NCBI GenBank assembly: GCA_964595565.1
Contig: CAZQQX010000026.1
Location: forward strand, 1-28,356
Direction: 5' to 3'
Length of the DNA: 28,356 nucleotides
Source: JAQVEM01 sp964595565
GTDB lineage: Bacteria; Actinomycetota; Humimicrobiia; Humimicrobiales; Humimicrobiaceae
Shown: piece after piece, positions 8,025 to 16,291 of the stretch
How positions within the stretch are numbered: the first letter of the stretch is position 1
Layout: the number at the start of each line of letters is the position of its first letter
Position numbers and translations under genes: made by a program
Notes under the pieces: generated by a model
Database searches by the model: none
What the model was told of the DNA's origin: nothing
What the model saw: only the letters and a program-made list of their open reading frames with translations

Positions 8025-10619
8025 TTATTTCTTAACCTTAAAATCCAGCAATCTTTCCCCGGGACCTGTTACATCTACAGTTATTTTATCTCCCTCTTTT
8101 ATCTCACCGCTGAGAAGCTTCATTGCCAGCACATTCTGTACCTCATTCTGTATAACTCTCTTTAGCGGCCTTGCCCCGTAAACCGGGTCAAATCCTTCCT
8201 TCGCCAGAAGCCTTCTGGCTTTATCTGTTATATCAAGAGAAAGTTTCTTACCCTTTAAAGTTTTTTTAAGGTTTTCAATTTGAATTTCAATAACTTTTGT
8301 TATTTCATCAATGCCCAGCCTGTGGAATATGACTATATCATCAACCCTGTTTAGAAACTCCGGCTTAAAGTTCGCCTTCATCGCTTCCCTAATTCTTTTT
8401 TTCATTTCCTGCTCATCTTTATCATCCAGCTCTGTTATCCACTGGCTCCCTATATTGGAGGTCATTATAATGACTGTATTTTTAAAATCAACTGTTCTTC
8501 CATGCCCATCGGTAAGCCTTCCATCATCCATTATCTGAAGTAATATATTAAAAACATCGCCGTGGGCTTTCTCAATTTCATCCAGAAGTATGACAGTGTA
8601 GGGTTTTCTTCTCACCGCTTCGGTAAGGTATCCTCCTTCTTCATAGCCCACATAGCCCGGGGGCGCGCCTATGAGCCTTGATACTGTATGTTTTTCCATG
8701 TACTCTGACATATCTATTCTTACCATTGCTCTCTCATCATCAAATAAGAACTCTGCCAGAGCTTTTGAAAGCTCTGTTTTACCCACACCGGTAGGACCGA
8801 GGAATATAAAAGAACCAATGGGACGGTTGGGGTCCTGGAGGCCTGCTCTTGCCCTCCTTATGGCATTGGACACCGCGGTTATAGCCTCATCCTGTCCCAC
8901 GACCCTCCTTTTTAGTCTTTCTTCCATATGAACCAGCTTTTCAATTTCAGCTTCCATCAGTCTTGTAACCGGAATACCTGTCCACTTTGACACAGTCTCT
9001 GCAATATCTTCCTCATCTACTTCCTCTTTTAGCATTTTATTTTCCTTCTGGAGCTGTTCAAGTTTTTTATTTTCTTCATCTAACTTTTTCTGGAGTTCTA
9101 AAAGTTTTCCATATTTTAATTCCGCTGCCTTCTGGAGGTCCGCGTCCCTTTCGGCACGCTCGGCCTCTATTTTCGTTTTCTCTATTTCTTCCTTTAGATT
9201 TCTTATATTTTTTATTATTTCTTTTTCATGCTGCCAGTGGGTTTTCATTGAATCTGCTTTTTCTTTAAGGTTGGAAAGCTCCTTATTTATTTTTTCCATT
9301 CTTGAAATTGAGGCTTTATCTTTTTCTTTTTTTAAGGCCTGAATTTCTATCTCGTATTGTTTTATTCTTCTCTCAACCTCATCAATTTCTGTAGGCATAC
9401 TATCAATCTCGATACGGAGCTTTGAAGCAGCTTCGTCTATAAGGTCAATGGCTTTATCAGGCAGGAATCTGTCAGATATATATCTATCTGAAAGTGCTGC
9501 AGCGGCAATAAGGGCAGAATCTTTTATCCTTACTCCGTGATGTACCTCATATCTTTCTCTAAGACCCCTGAGTATGGATATAGTATCTTCCACCGATGGC
9601 TCGCTTATCTGAACAGGCTGAAACCTCCTTTCCAGGGCCGCATCCTTCTCAATGTACTTCCTGTATTCATTAAGAGTAGTGGCCCCTATAGCATGGAGCT
9701 CTCCCCGGGCAAGCATGGGCTTTAGCATATTTGATGCATCAACAGCGCCTTCTGCTGCTCCCGCCCCCACTACAGTATGCAGCTCATCCAGAAATAAAAT
9801 TATATTGCCTTCCGCCTTTGATATTTCTTTCAAAACCGCCTTTAATCTATCCTCAAACTCGCCCCTGTATTTAGAACCGGCTATAAGGGTACCCATGTCA
9901 AGCGCTATCACCTTTTTATTTTTTAACCCTTCCGGGACATCACCCGAGACAATCCTGTTGGCCAGCCCTTCAACTATGGCGGTCTTCCCGACTCCGGGTT
10001 CCCCTATAAGAACAGGATTATTCTTTGTCCTTCTTGACAGTACCTGGATAACCCTTCTTATCTCATCATCCCTTCCTATAACCGGGTCAAGTTTACCTTT
10101 TCTTGCAATATCAGTAATATCTTTTCCATATCTTTTTAGAGCCTGGTACTTATCCTCAGGATTCTGGTCTGTTATTCTCTGGCTGCCCCTGATATTAACC
10201 AGAATTTGATATATCCTATCTTTTGTTACTCCAGAATTTTTTAAAATTTTACCGGCTTCACCATCACTCTCTGAAAGCGCTATCAAAATATGCTCGGTTG
10301 AGACATACTCATCTTTTAACTGCCCGGCCTCATTGAATGCATTGTTTAGAATATCGTTAAGCCCGGGAGTTATATATAACTGTGCTGCCTGCCCGCTTAC
10401 CCCGGGCTGATTCGCAATAAGATCATTTACTTTATCAGATAATTCATCTATGTTAATCTCAAGTTTTTTTAGTATAGGAATTATTATCCCTTCCTCCTGC
10501 TTTAGCATAGCGGACAGGAGATGAAAATCATCAATACTCTGATTTCCGTTCTCTGACGCTATCCTCTGTGCTTCTGACAGCGCCTCCTGTGCTTTTATGG
10601 TAAATTTATCTATTTGCAT
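8025..10619 (-). CDS. clpB: ClpB disaggregase (Hsp100 AAA+ ATPase)
   Basis: An 864-residue protein from the preferred ATG (a TTG nine bases earlier is also in frame, but GGAG lies too close to it). Domain order: double Clp_N repeat (1-145); AAA+ module D1 with Walker A GEPGVGKTA near 206-214; long coiled-coil middle domain (about 400-530, rich in E/K); D2 with GPTGVGKTE; and the C-terminal D2-small domain. The middle domain separates ClpB from ClpA/ClpC, and the ClpP-docking IGL-type loop is not seen. It rethreads aggregated proteins together with DnaK, whose gene is in the same operon. Spacing is 54 bases after cbpA, and abcF follows immediately. Confidence 0.97.
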   Translation of the reverse strand: MQIDKFTIKAQEALSEAQRIASENGNQSIDDFHLLSAMLKQEEGIIIPILKKLEINIDELSDKVNDLIANQPGVSGQAAQLYITPGLNDILNNAFNEAGQLKDEYVSTEHILIALSESDGEAGKILKNSGVTKDRIYQILVNIRGSQRITDQNPEDKYQALKRYGKDITDIARKGKLDPVIGRDDEIRRVIQVLSRRTKNNPVLIGEPGVGKTAIVEGLANRIVSGDVPEGLKNKKVIALDMGTLIAGSKYRGEFEDRLKAVLKEISKAEGNIILFLDELHTVVGAGAAEGAVDASNMLKPMLARGELHAIGATTLNEYRKYIEKDAALERRFQPVQISEPSVEDTISILRGLRERYEVHHGVRIKDSALIAAAALSDRYISDRFLPDKAIDLIDEAASKLRIEIDSMPTEIDEVERRIKQYEIEIQALKKEKDKASISRMEKINKELSNLKEKADSMKTHWQHEKEIIKNIRNLKEEIEKTKIEAERAERDADLQKAAELKYGKLLELQKKLDEENKKLEQLQKENKMLKEEVDEEDIAETVSKWTGIPVTRLMEAEIEKLVHMEERLKRRVVGQDEAITAVSNAIRRARAGLQDPNRPIGSFIFLGPTGVGKTELSKALAEFLFDDERAMVRIDMSEYMEKHTVSRLIGAPPGYVGYEEGGYLTEAVRRKPYTVILLDEIEKAHGDVFNILLQIMDDGRLTDGHGRTVDFKNTVIIMTSNIGSQWITELDDKDEQEMKKRIREAMKANFKPEFLNRVDDIVIFHRLGIDEITKVIEIQIENLKKTLKGKKLSLDITDKARRLLAKEGFDPVYGARPLKRVIQNEVQNVLAMKLLSGEIKEGDKITVDVTGPGERLLDFKVKK

Positions 10620-10673
10620 ATATTTCAATCACTCCAATTGTTATTTATTATATAGATTTAATCCGTTCAAAAA

Positions 10674-11654
10674 TCAAACTACTATATTTGTTCTCGGGTT
10701 CTCGTCATAACTTTCCAAAAAATCATCAAAGTTTTTCTTCTGCTTTCCAGTCAACCCTTCCGGCAGTATTATTTTAGTTTTGATGTAAAGGTCACCAGAA
10801 CCACCGCTTTTTAATTTAGGCATTCCCTTACCTTTCAGGCGAAGGGTTTTTCCTCCCTGAGTCTTTGGAGGCACCTTTACCATCACTCTACCCTCAAAAG
10901 TCGGGACATCTATCTTTGCCCCGGTGTAAGCTTCCTTTACACTAACCGGAACTTCACAATAAAGGTCGCCATTTTTCCTGGTAAAAAAATTATGTCCGGC
11001 CACATTTACAATTAAATACAGGTCTCCTGCCTGTCCACCTGCCGGACCCGGGCCACCTTCTCCCGCTACTCTTATTTTTCCACCATTCTTAATGCCCCGG
11101 GGAATCTTCACATTTATGGTCCTTGCCTTTGCACCCCTCTGTAATTTAATTGCTCTCTGTGTCCCTGTATATGCTTCCCTCAATGTTATATTAAGAGTTG
11201 ATTGCATATCCTGCCCTTTTTGAGCAGAAGTTTTTGTCCTCCTTCCGAACTGTGAGCCAAAATTCGTTGAAAATCCAGAAAATTTTTCATTCGCTCCTCT
11301 TCCGAAGAACATTTCAAAAAAATCGGAAAAACCGCTCCCCAGGTCTTCAAAACTAAAACCTTTATTTCCAAAATTATAGGTATATGTCCTCCCGCCACCG
11401 GGCCATCCTGTACCTGCACCTGCATACTGTTTCCAGTTAGCTCCCAGCTGGTCATACCTTGCTCTCTTCTGGGTGTCTTTTAATACCTCGTATGCTTCCC
11501 CGATTTCTTTAAATTTTTCTTCAGCAACAGGATTATCAGGATTTGCGTCCGGATGATATTTTCTCGCCAGCTGCCTGTAGGCTTTTTTTATCTCATCCTG
11601 AGTGGCATTCTTATCCACTCCCAGTATTTTATAATAATCCTTATATTCAACCAT
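10674..11654 (-). CDS. cbpA: CbpA-type J-domain co-chaperone
   Basis: A 326-residue Hsp40. The J domain (about 5-70) carries the HPD motif at residues 34-36 (KYHPDANPD). A Gly/Phe-rich linker follows (about 75-150), then two beta-rich substrate-binding domains (phrases VKIPRGIKNGGKIRVAGEG and LRLKGKGMPKL). The four CxxCxGxG zinc repeats of classical DnaJ are absent, so this is a class II (CbpA/DnaJ-B) protein. It stimulates the DnaK ATPase. The start is supported by AAAGGTGA. It replaces dnaJ in this chaperone operon. A strong 12-bp hairpin (11685-11717) lies just upstream of its ribosome binding site. Confidence 0.93.
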   Translation of the reverse strand: MVEYKDYYKILGVDKNATQDEIKKAYRQLARKYHPDANPDNPVAEEKFKEIGEAYEVLKDTQKRARYDQLGANWKQYAGAGTGWPGGGRTYTYNFGNKGFSFEDLGSGFSDFFEMFFGRGANEKFSGFSTNFGSQFGRRTKTSAQKGQDMQSTLNITLREAYTGTQRAIKLQRGAKARTINVKIPRGIKNGGKIRVAGEGGPGPAGGQAGDLYLIVNVAGHNFFTRKNGDLYCEVPVSVKEAYTGAKIDVPTFEGRVMVKVPPKTQGGKTLRLKGKGMPKLKSGGSGDLYIKTKIILPEGLTGKQKKNFDDFLESYDENPRTNIVV

Positions 11655-11684
11655 TCACTCTCACCTTTAATCTCAATAAATATG

Positions 11685-11717
11685 CTGCCCATAACTTTTA
11701 GTTAGAGTTATGGGCAG
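11685..11717. repeat. 12-bp intercistronic hairpin between hsp20 and cbpA
   Basis: CTGCCCATAACT and AGTTATGGGCAG are exact reverse complements around a 9-base spacer. No T-run follows on the minus strand, so it is not a standard terminator. In the operon mRNA it would form a stable stem about 40 bases after the hsp20 stop and some 18 bases before the cbpA Shine-Dalgarno. It could protect or expose RNA ends, set relative expression, or, as DNA, be an operator. The 9-base spacer matches CIRCE geometry, but the arms do not. Confidence 0.8.
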
Positions 11718-11766
11718 ACACATTCACTTCCACTTTATAAACTTTCAAAGCATTGCGTTTATGCTT

Positions 11767-12204
11767 TTACTTACTGCTTACTGCTATCTTCTTTGGTTTC
11801 TTGGCTTCTGCTTTAGGTATATTTATGACCAGCACTCCATCTCTGTAAGTGGCTTTAATCTGGTCAGACTTTACTGGAACTCCAATATTAAATGACCTGT
11901 AGAAAGAACCATAACTTCTCTCTACCCTGATATAGTTTTTATCCTTTTCTTCTTTCTCTTCTTTTCGCTCTCCTTTAATTACCAGCTGGTCTTCGTCAAC
12001 CGATACATCTATATCTTCCATCTTCATTCCGGGTAAATCTGCCTTTATCAGAATTTCTCTGTCAGTCTCCTTAATGTCTACATCAGGTGCCCATATTGCC
12101 GACCTCTTACTTTTATCTCTTTCGGTAACACCTTCAAACCATCTACCTATCTCGTCACGAAGTTGAACCATATCACTAAATGGATCCCATCTGACTATTG
12201 GCAT
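11767..12204 (-). CDS. Small heat-shock protein, Hsp20/alpha-crystallin family
   Basis: A 145-residue ATP-independent holdase. It begins with the common bacterial form MPIVRWDPFSDM, followed by an alpha-crystallin domain at about 38-135 (PDVDIKETDREILIKADLPGM ... GVLVINIPK; the second phrase contains the G-x-L signature). The C-terminal tail has I-x-I-like hydrophobics and ends in lysine-rich sequence. Such proteins hold unfolding clients for DnaK and ClpB refolding, matching its place between dnaK and cbpA. The ribosome binding site AGGAGGTG is strong. It starts 34 bases after the dnaK stop. A large hairpin separates it from cbpA. Confidence 0.95.
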   Translation of the reverse strand: MPIVRWDPFSDMVQLRDEIGRWFEGVTERDKSKRSAIWAPDVDIKETDREILIKADLPGMKMEDIDVSVDEDQLVIKGERKEEKEEKDKNYIRVERSYGSFYRSFNIGVPVKSDQIKATYRDGVLVINIPKAEAKKPKKIAVSSK

Positions 12205-12238
12205 AAAAATACACCTCCTCTTAAAATCAATTTAGCTT

Positions 12239-14197
12239 TTATTTATTCTTTTTATCATCTTCGTCTTTTTCCTCAAATTCTGCATCGATTACTTCTTCAT
12301 CATTTCCTTCCTGTCCACTTCCTGCCTGCTGGCCTCCAGATGCTCCACTGCCGCCGGGCCCTCCACTACCACTGGCTCCGGCTCCGGCTGCGCCGGTTCC
12401 TGACTGTGCATAAAGCCTCTGTGATAATTCATTCTGCAGGTTCTGTAATTTTTCTATTTCACTCTTGATCTGCTCTGCATTATCCGACTCTGTGCTCTTT
12501 CTTAAAGCTTTAATCTGGTCTTCTATTCTGCTTTTCATATCAGAAGGAACCTTATCGCCAACATCTTTCATTAGCTTCTCTGTAGAATAAATCAGGTTAT
12601 CAGCATTGTTTTTGGCGTCAACAACCGCCCTTCTGTTCTTATCTTCATCTGCGTGCTCCTGGGCTTCTTTAACCATCCTCTGTATTTCATCCTCAGATAG
12701 ATGTGATGTTGCAGTAATGGTAATTTTCTGCTCCTTGCCTGTGGCGGTATCCTTTGCAGAAACATTTACAATCCCATTGGCATCAATATCAAAGGTTACC
12801 TCTATCTGTGGAATCCCTCTTGGAGCAGGCGGTATTCCATCCAGCCTGAACCGGCCTATGGTTTTATTATCTCTTGCCATCTCACGTTCTCCCTGAAGAG
12901 CATGTATATCCACACTGGTCTGATTATCTGCTGCAGTGGTGAATATCTCACTCTTCTTTGTGGGTATGGTTGTATTTTTCTCAATTAATTTAGTCATTAC
13001 CCCGCCCAGGGTTTCAATACCAAGAGACAGAGGCGTTACATCCAGAAGTACCACGTCTTTTACATCACCCTTCATCACTCCGGCCTGAATTGCTGCTCCA
13101 ACTGCAACTACTTCATCAGGGTTTACGCTCTTATTGGGCTCTTTCCCGGTATAATCCTTTACCATTTGTTGTATTACCGGCATTCTGGTTGCCCCGCCGA
13201 CAAGAATTACTTCATCAATATCTCCTGCTTTCAGGCCTGAGTCTTTTAAAGCCTTCTCAAGCGGTTTCTTGCATCTATCAGTAAGGTCCGCTGTTAATTG
13301 CTCAAATTTTGCCCGTGTAATCTTAACATCAAGATGTTTTGGACCATTAGCATCAGCTGTAATAAACGGAAGATTTATATTTGTCTCCGTAACTGAAGAC
13401 AGTTCAACCTTTGCTTTTTCTGATGCCTCTATCAATCTCTGAAGAGCCTGCCTGTCTCCCCTTAAATCAATGCCCTGTTCTTTTTTAAATTCATCGGCAA
13501 CATAATTCATAATTCTATCATCATAATCATCTCCACCCAGGTGCATGTCACCGTGGCTCGCTTTTACCTCAAATACTCCCTCGCCAACTTCCAGTATTGA
13601 AACATCGAAGGTACCTCCACCAAGGTCAAACACCAGAATCTTTTCTTCCTTCTTCTTATCCAGTCCATAAGCCAGTGATGCTGCTGTTGGCTCATTAATT
13701 ATTCTTAAAACATTAAGCCCCGCAATTTTCCCGGCATTCTTTGTTGCCTGCCTCTGGGAATCGTTAAAATAGGCAGGAACAGTAATTACTGCATCCGTAA
13801 TACCGGTCCCCAGATAACTCTCGGCATCTGTTTTTAGTTTCTGAAGTATCATTGCAGATACCTCTTCAGGGGTATAATCCTTACTCCCCATCTCTACTTC
13901 CGCCAGGTTGTTCCTTCCCTTTTTTACCACATAGGACACTATCTTCCTTTCACTCTCAACCTCGCTATACTTTCTACCTATAAACCTTTTAATAGAATAG
14001 ACAGTGTTTTCAGGGTTTAATGCTGCCTGCCTCTTTGCCAGCTGCCCTACCAGCCTTTCACCTTTTTTTGTGATAGCCACAACTGAAGGCGTGGTCCTGC
14101 TACCTTCGCTATTAGTTATAACTGCCGGCTTACCACCTTCCATAACAGCTATACATGAGTTAGTTGTCCCCAGGTCAATTCCTACTGCTTTTGCCAT
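12239..14197 (-). CDS. dnaK: Chaperone DnaK (Hsp70)
   Basis: A 652-residue Hsp70. The nucleotide-binding domain shows GIDLGTTNS (6-14), VPAYFNDSQRQATK, LVFDLGGGTFDVS and the ILVGGATRMP block. A linker DVVLLDVTPLSLGIE leads to the substrate-binding beta-sandwich and helical lid. The C-terminus is a long Gly/Ser/Ala-rich stretch followed by an acidic end (EEVIDAEFEEKDED), the common bacterial tail. The ATG follows AAAGGATG with 8-base spacing. It is downstream of the MerR-type gene by 80 bases, a region that includes the palindrome AAACCGGTTT. No grpE gene lies next to it. Confidence 0.98.
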   Translation of the reverse strand: MAKAVGIDLGTTNSCIAVMEGGKPAVITNSEGSRTTPSVVAITKKGERLVGQLAKRQAALNPENTVYSIKRFIGRKYSEVESERKIVSYVVKKGRNNLAEVEMGSKDYTPEEVSAMILQKLKTDAESYLGTGITDAVITVPAYFNDSQRQATKNAGKIAGLNVLRIINEPTAASLAYGLDKKKEEKILVFDLGGGTFDVSILEVGEGVFEVKASHGDMHLGGDDYDDRIMNYVADEFKKEQGIDLRGDRQALQRLIEASEKAKVELSSVTETNINLPFITADANGPKHLDVKITRAKFEQLTADLTDRCKKPLEKALKDSGLKAGDIDEVILVGGATRMPVIQQMVKDYTGKEPNKSVNPDEVVAVGAAIQAGVMKGDVKDVVLLDVTPLSLGIETLGGVMTKLIEKNTTIPTKKSEIFTTAADNQTSVDIHALQGEREMARDNKTIGRFRLDGIPPAPRGIPQIEVTFDIDANGIVNVSAKDTATGKEQKITITATSHLSEDEIQRMVKEAQEHADEDKNRRAVVDAKNNADNLIYSTEKLMKDVGDKVPSDMKSRIEDQIKALRKSTESDNAEQIKSEIEKLQNLQNELSQRLYAQSGTGAAGAGASGSGGPGGSGASGGQQAGSGQEGNDEEVIDAEFEEKDEDDKKNK

Positions 14198-14277
14198 AAC
14201 GTATACATCCTTTCTAAATAATTTCTTTCTTTTACAATAAAACCGGTTTAAAAACTATTTCACATAAAAATTCTTAA

Positions 14278-14607
14278 TTACTCTTCATCCCTGCTTATGT
14301 GCATAAGATAATTTTTAAAACAATCCACCACTTCCTCAGGGCACTTTCCAAGAATTACATTATCCCTTCTTTTTATCAGTATAATTATTGACTTTAAATT
14401 CATACCCTCATCATACATAAGCTCTCTTATATACTTCAGCCATCTGATATCAACTTTAGAATAATATCTCTTCCTGCCCCTCCTTAAGGGTCTTACCAGC
14501 CTGAACTTTTCATAATAATAAAGTGTCCTGCTGTTAACTCCTAAAAAATCAGCTACCAGCTCTATTGGATAACTTTTATCATATTCGTCAAACAATAATC
14601 CCACCAA
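14278..14607 (-). CDS. MerR-family regulator, HspR-like
   Basis: A protein of about 109 residues. The N-terminal winged helix-turn-helix reads YPIELVADFLGVNSRTLYYYEK with wing RGRKRYYS, the MerR pattern. The following helix LMYDEGMNLKSIIILI resembles the DEGINL-GI segment of HspR, the MerR repressor of dnaK operons in actinobacteria and some thermophiles. No long dimerisation coil or metal-binding effector domain is present, as in HspR. The start is a TTG; a GTG directly after it is an alternative, and AAAAGG lies just upstream, so the exact start is uncertain. It leads the chaperone operon and probably controls it with its own expression. Only a half HAIR-like site (TTGAGT, 14723-14728) is visible. 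Confidence 0.82.
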   Translation of the reverse strand: MVGLLFDEYDKSYPIELVADFLGVNSRTLYYYEKFRLVRPLRRGRKRYYSKVDIRWLKYIRELMYDEGMNLKSIIILIKRRDNVILGKCPEEVVDCFKNYLMHISRDEE

Positions 14608-14624
14608 CCTTTTATGCTGGTTTA

Positions 14625-14653
14625 ATTTTATTAGAAAGCAACAATCCTGTCAA
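14625..14653 (-). promoter_or_regulatory. near-consensus promoter of the chaperone operon
   Basis: Minus-strand -35 TTGACA (14648-14653), 17-bp spacer and -10 TAAAAT (14625-14630). It lies 17 bases upstream of the TTG start, giving a leader of about ten bases. A promoter this strong would need repression at rest, in line with an HspR-like autorepressor. Confidence 0.8.
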
Positions 14654-14684
14654 GTATATTATAAAAGATTTTTATCAAATTGCA

Positions 14685-14718
14685 AAAAACATTTTTACTT
14701 TAAAGTAAAAATGTTTTT
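14685..14718. repeat. 34-bp perfect palindrome
   Basis: AAAAACATTTTTACTTT is followed at once by its exact reverse complement, with no spacer, centred at 14701/14702. It lies 31 bases upstream of the -35 of the regulator promoter. On the minus strand it ends in TTTTTT, so it might terminate transcripts from nagA. Alternatively it is a binding site. The AT-rich arms are long enough to be non-random. Confidence 0.8.
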
Positions 14719-15065
14719 ACTATTGAGTGAAATATATATTATTAAAGACGTTTTTGTTTGTCTATTAATTTGTGGTATAGATTTAATATTATCTTATCTA
14801 TCAGAGTAGGGTTCCTGTATTATGGAGCTCTAAAGCAGTTTTTATTCTGAAAGTTTCATGAGAAGATAGTGTTAATTTTTGAGTCAGAAGAGGAGCCAAT
14901 TTACCTTTTTTCAATATTCATTTTCCGTATGCCACTTTCTTTTTTAAAGGTTCTCGTTGAGTGACTCTATAAAGCCTCTTCCATCTTTTTTAATAAAGGC
15001 AAATCTGCCATTTAAAAAATATATCCAGCAAAAATTTTCTCTTTTCCTGTTTATAATTATTACTA

Positions 15066-16241
15066 TTATTTACTTCTATACACAACTTTGCCTTTTACCA
15101 GAGTTGCATTAACTTCTAAGTTTTCATTTAATATGACTATATCAGCATCTTTACCCGGTTCAAGGCTCCCTTTCCTATTCTCGATTCCCAGACACTTCGC
15201 CGGATTTATTGTTGCCATCCTGATCGCTTCTACCAATGATACTCCTGCCATCTCAACCATATTCCTTACAGCCCTGTCAAGAGTTAGTATACTGCCAGCC
15301 AGTGTACCATCTACCAGCCTTGCCTCCTCACTTTTAACTATAACCTCCTGTCCGCCAAGTTCATATGAACCATCTGGCATACCTGCTGCCCTCATAGCAT
15401 CTGTGATAAGTATTATTTTTTCCATCTCTTTAACTTTAGTTACCATCTTCATAGCTAAAGGATGCAAATGTATCCCATCGGAAATCATCTCTACTATTAT
15501 TTCCGGAGAAAATAGTGCTGCTCCTACCACTCCCGGCTCCCTGTGGCCAAAACCCCTCATGGCATTAAAGATATGAGTGACATGGTTCACACCGGCTTTA
15601 ACACCCTTCTGCATCTGCATGTAGGTAGCATTGGTATGTCCAGCAGAAACAATAATCCTGTGTTTATGAAGCCAGCGTATAAGGGCAAGTGCTCCGGGCA
15701 TTTCAGGTGCAATAGTAATTATACGAATAAGACCCCCTGAAGCTTCATTAAATTCAATAAATTCATCTATGGAAGCATTTCTTATATCCTCCTCTTTCTG
15801 AGCACCTTTCTTTATTGGATTTATATAAGGACCTTCAACATTTGCACCCAGAACTTCGGAATATCCTGTACCTCTAACAAATGCTTCATTAACACTTTTA
15901 AGGCTTTTTAAAATCCTATCCTTACTCATGGTCATAGTAGTAGGGAGAAAAGCTGTGGTGCCAAATCTGGAATGTGCCCTGGATATTTCTTTTATCGCAT
16001 CGTAATTTCCATCCATAGTATCAAAACCACCACCGCCATGTACATGTATATCAATAAAACCCGGGACAATAAAACCATCATTAACATTGATAACTTCTAA
16101 ATTTGAAGTCCCGGCTATATTTTTTTTATCTTCCACTGAAACAATTTTCCCATCCTCTATAACTACAGCTCTGTCTTTTACCAATTCAAAAGGAGTTATT
16201 AGTGTACCGTTTAAAATTATGTTTTTTTTATTACTATCCAT
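15066..16241 (-). CDS. nagA: N-acetylglucosamine-6-phosphate deacetylase
   Basis: A 391-residue amidohydrolase-fold enzyme that removes acetate from GlcNAc-6-P, giving glucosamine-6-P. Visible motifs are GFIDIHVHGGGGFDTMDG (metal HxH), GANVEGPY with the conserved Glu, SAGHTNATY, VTHIFNAM, and LITDAM with the catalytic Asp. Length is normal. The ATG follows AAAGGA. It is the last gene of the regulator-kinase-nagA unit, 50 bases after the ROK-like kinase gene. Four in-frame or near stops follow its end. It supplies the step after a MurNAc-6-P etherase or GlcNAc kinase. No nagB lies in the window, so the deaminase must be elsewhere. Confidence 0.96.
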   Translation of the reverse strand: MDSNKKNIILNGTLITPFELVKDRAVVIEDGKIVSVEDKKNIAGTSNLEVINVNDGFIVPGFIDIHVHGGGGFDTMDGNYDAIKEISRAHSRFGTTAFLPTTMTMSKDRILKSLKSVNEAFVRGTGYSEVLGANVEGPYINPIKKGAQKEEDIRNASIDEFIEFNEASGGLIRIITIAPEMPGALALIRWLHKHRIIVSAGHTNATYMQMQKGVKAGVNHVTHIFNAMRGFGHREPGVVGAALFSPEIIVEMISDGIHLHPLAMKMVTKVKEMEKIILITDAMRAAGMPDGSYELGGQEVIVKSEEARLVDGTLAGSILTLDRAVRNMVEMAGVSLVEAIRMATINPAKCLGIENRKGSLEPGKDADIVILNENLEVNATLVKGKVVYRSK

Positions 16242-16291
16242 TTAATTAATTTCCTTTTTAATTTTTTACTAAATTATAAAATCCATCTTGC

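Larger units (their letters stand above)
14608..15065. other. 458-base intergenic region: promoter, palindrome, possible remnant
   Basis: The left part holds the regulator promoter (14625-14653) and a 34-bp palindrome (14685-14718). The stretch 14740-14900 is AT-rich with no ORF. It ends, on the minus strand, in GGCTCCTCTTCTGAC, which resembles the GGCTCTTC-type ends I recall for ISL3-family elements; no partner end or transposase is present. At 14947-15065 a minus-strand frame reads ...NGRFAFIKKDGRGFIESL... to a TAA but has no start codon. These fragments may be relics or chance. Confidence 0.35.

Noticed and set aside
9652..10209. A 185-codon plus-strand open frame opposite clpB
   Set aside because: It is fully antisense to conserved AAA+ motifs and its protein has no recognisable pattern; it is a shadow of clpB codon bias.
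11685..11717. CIRCE element for HrcA
   Set aside because: The spacing is the same (9 bases) but the arms do not match TTAGCACTC/GAGTGCTAA.
14685..14718. CRISPR or multi-copy repeat unit
   Set aside because: Only a single copy is present, with no regular spacing or spacers.
15088..15576. A 162-codon plus-strand open frame opposite nagA
   Set aside because: It is entirely antisense to conserved NagA motifs, with no ribosome binding site and low-complexity Ser/Ile composition.
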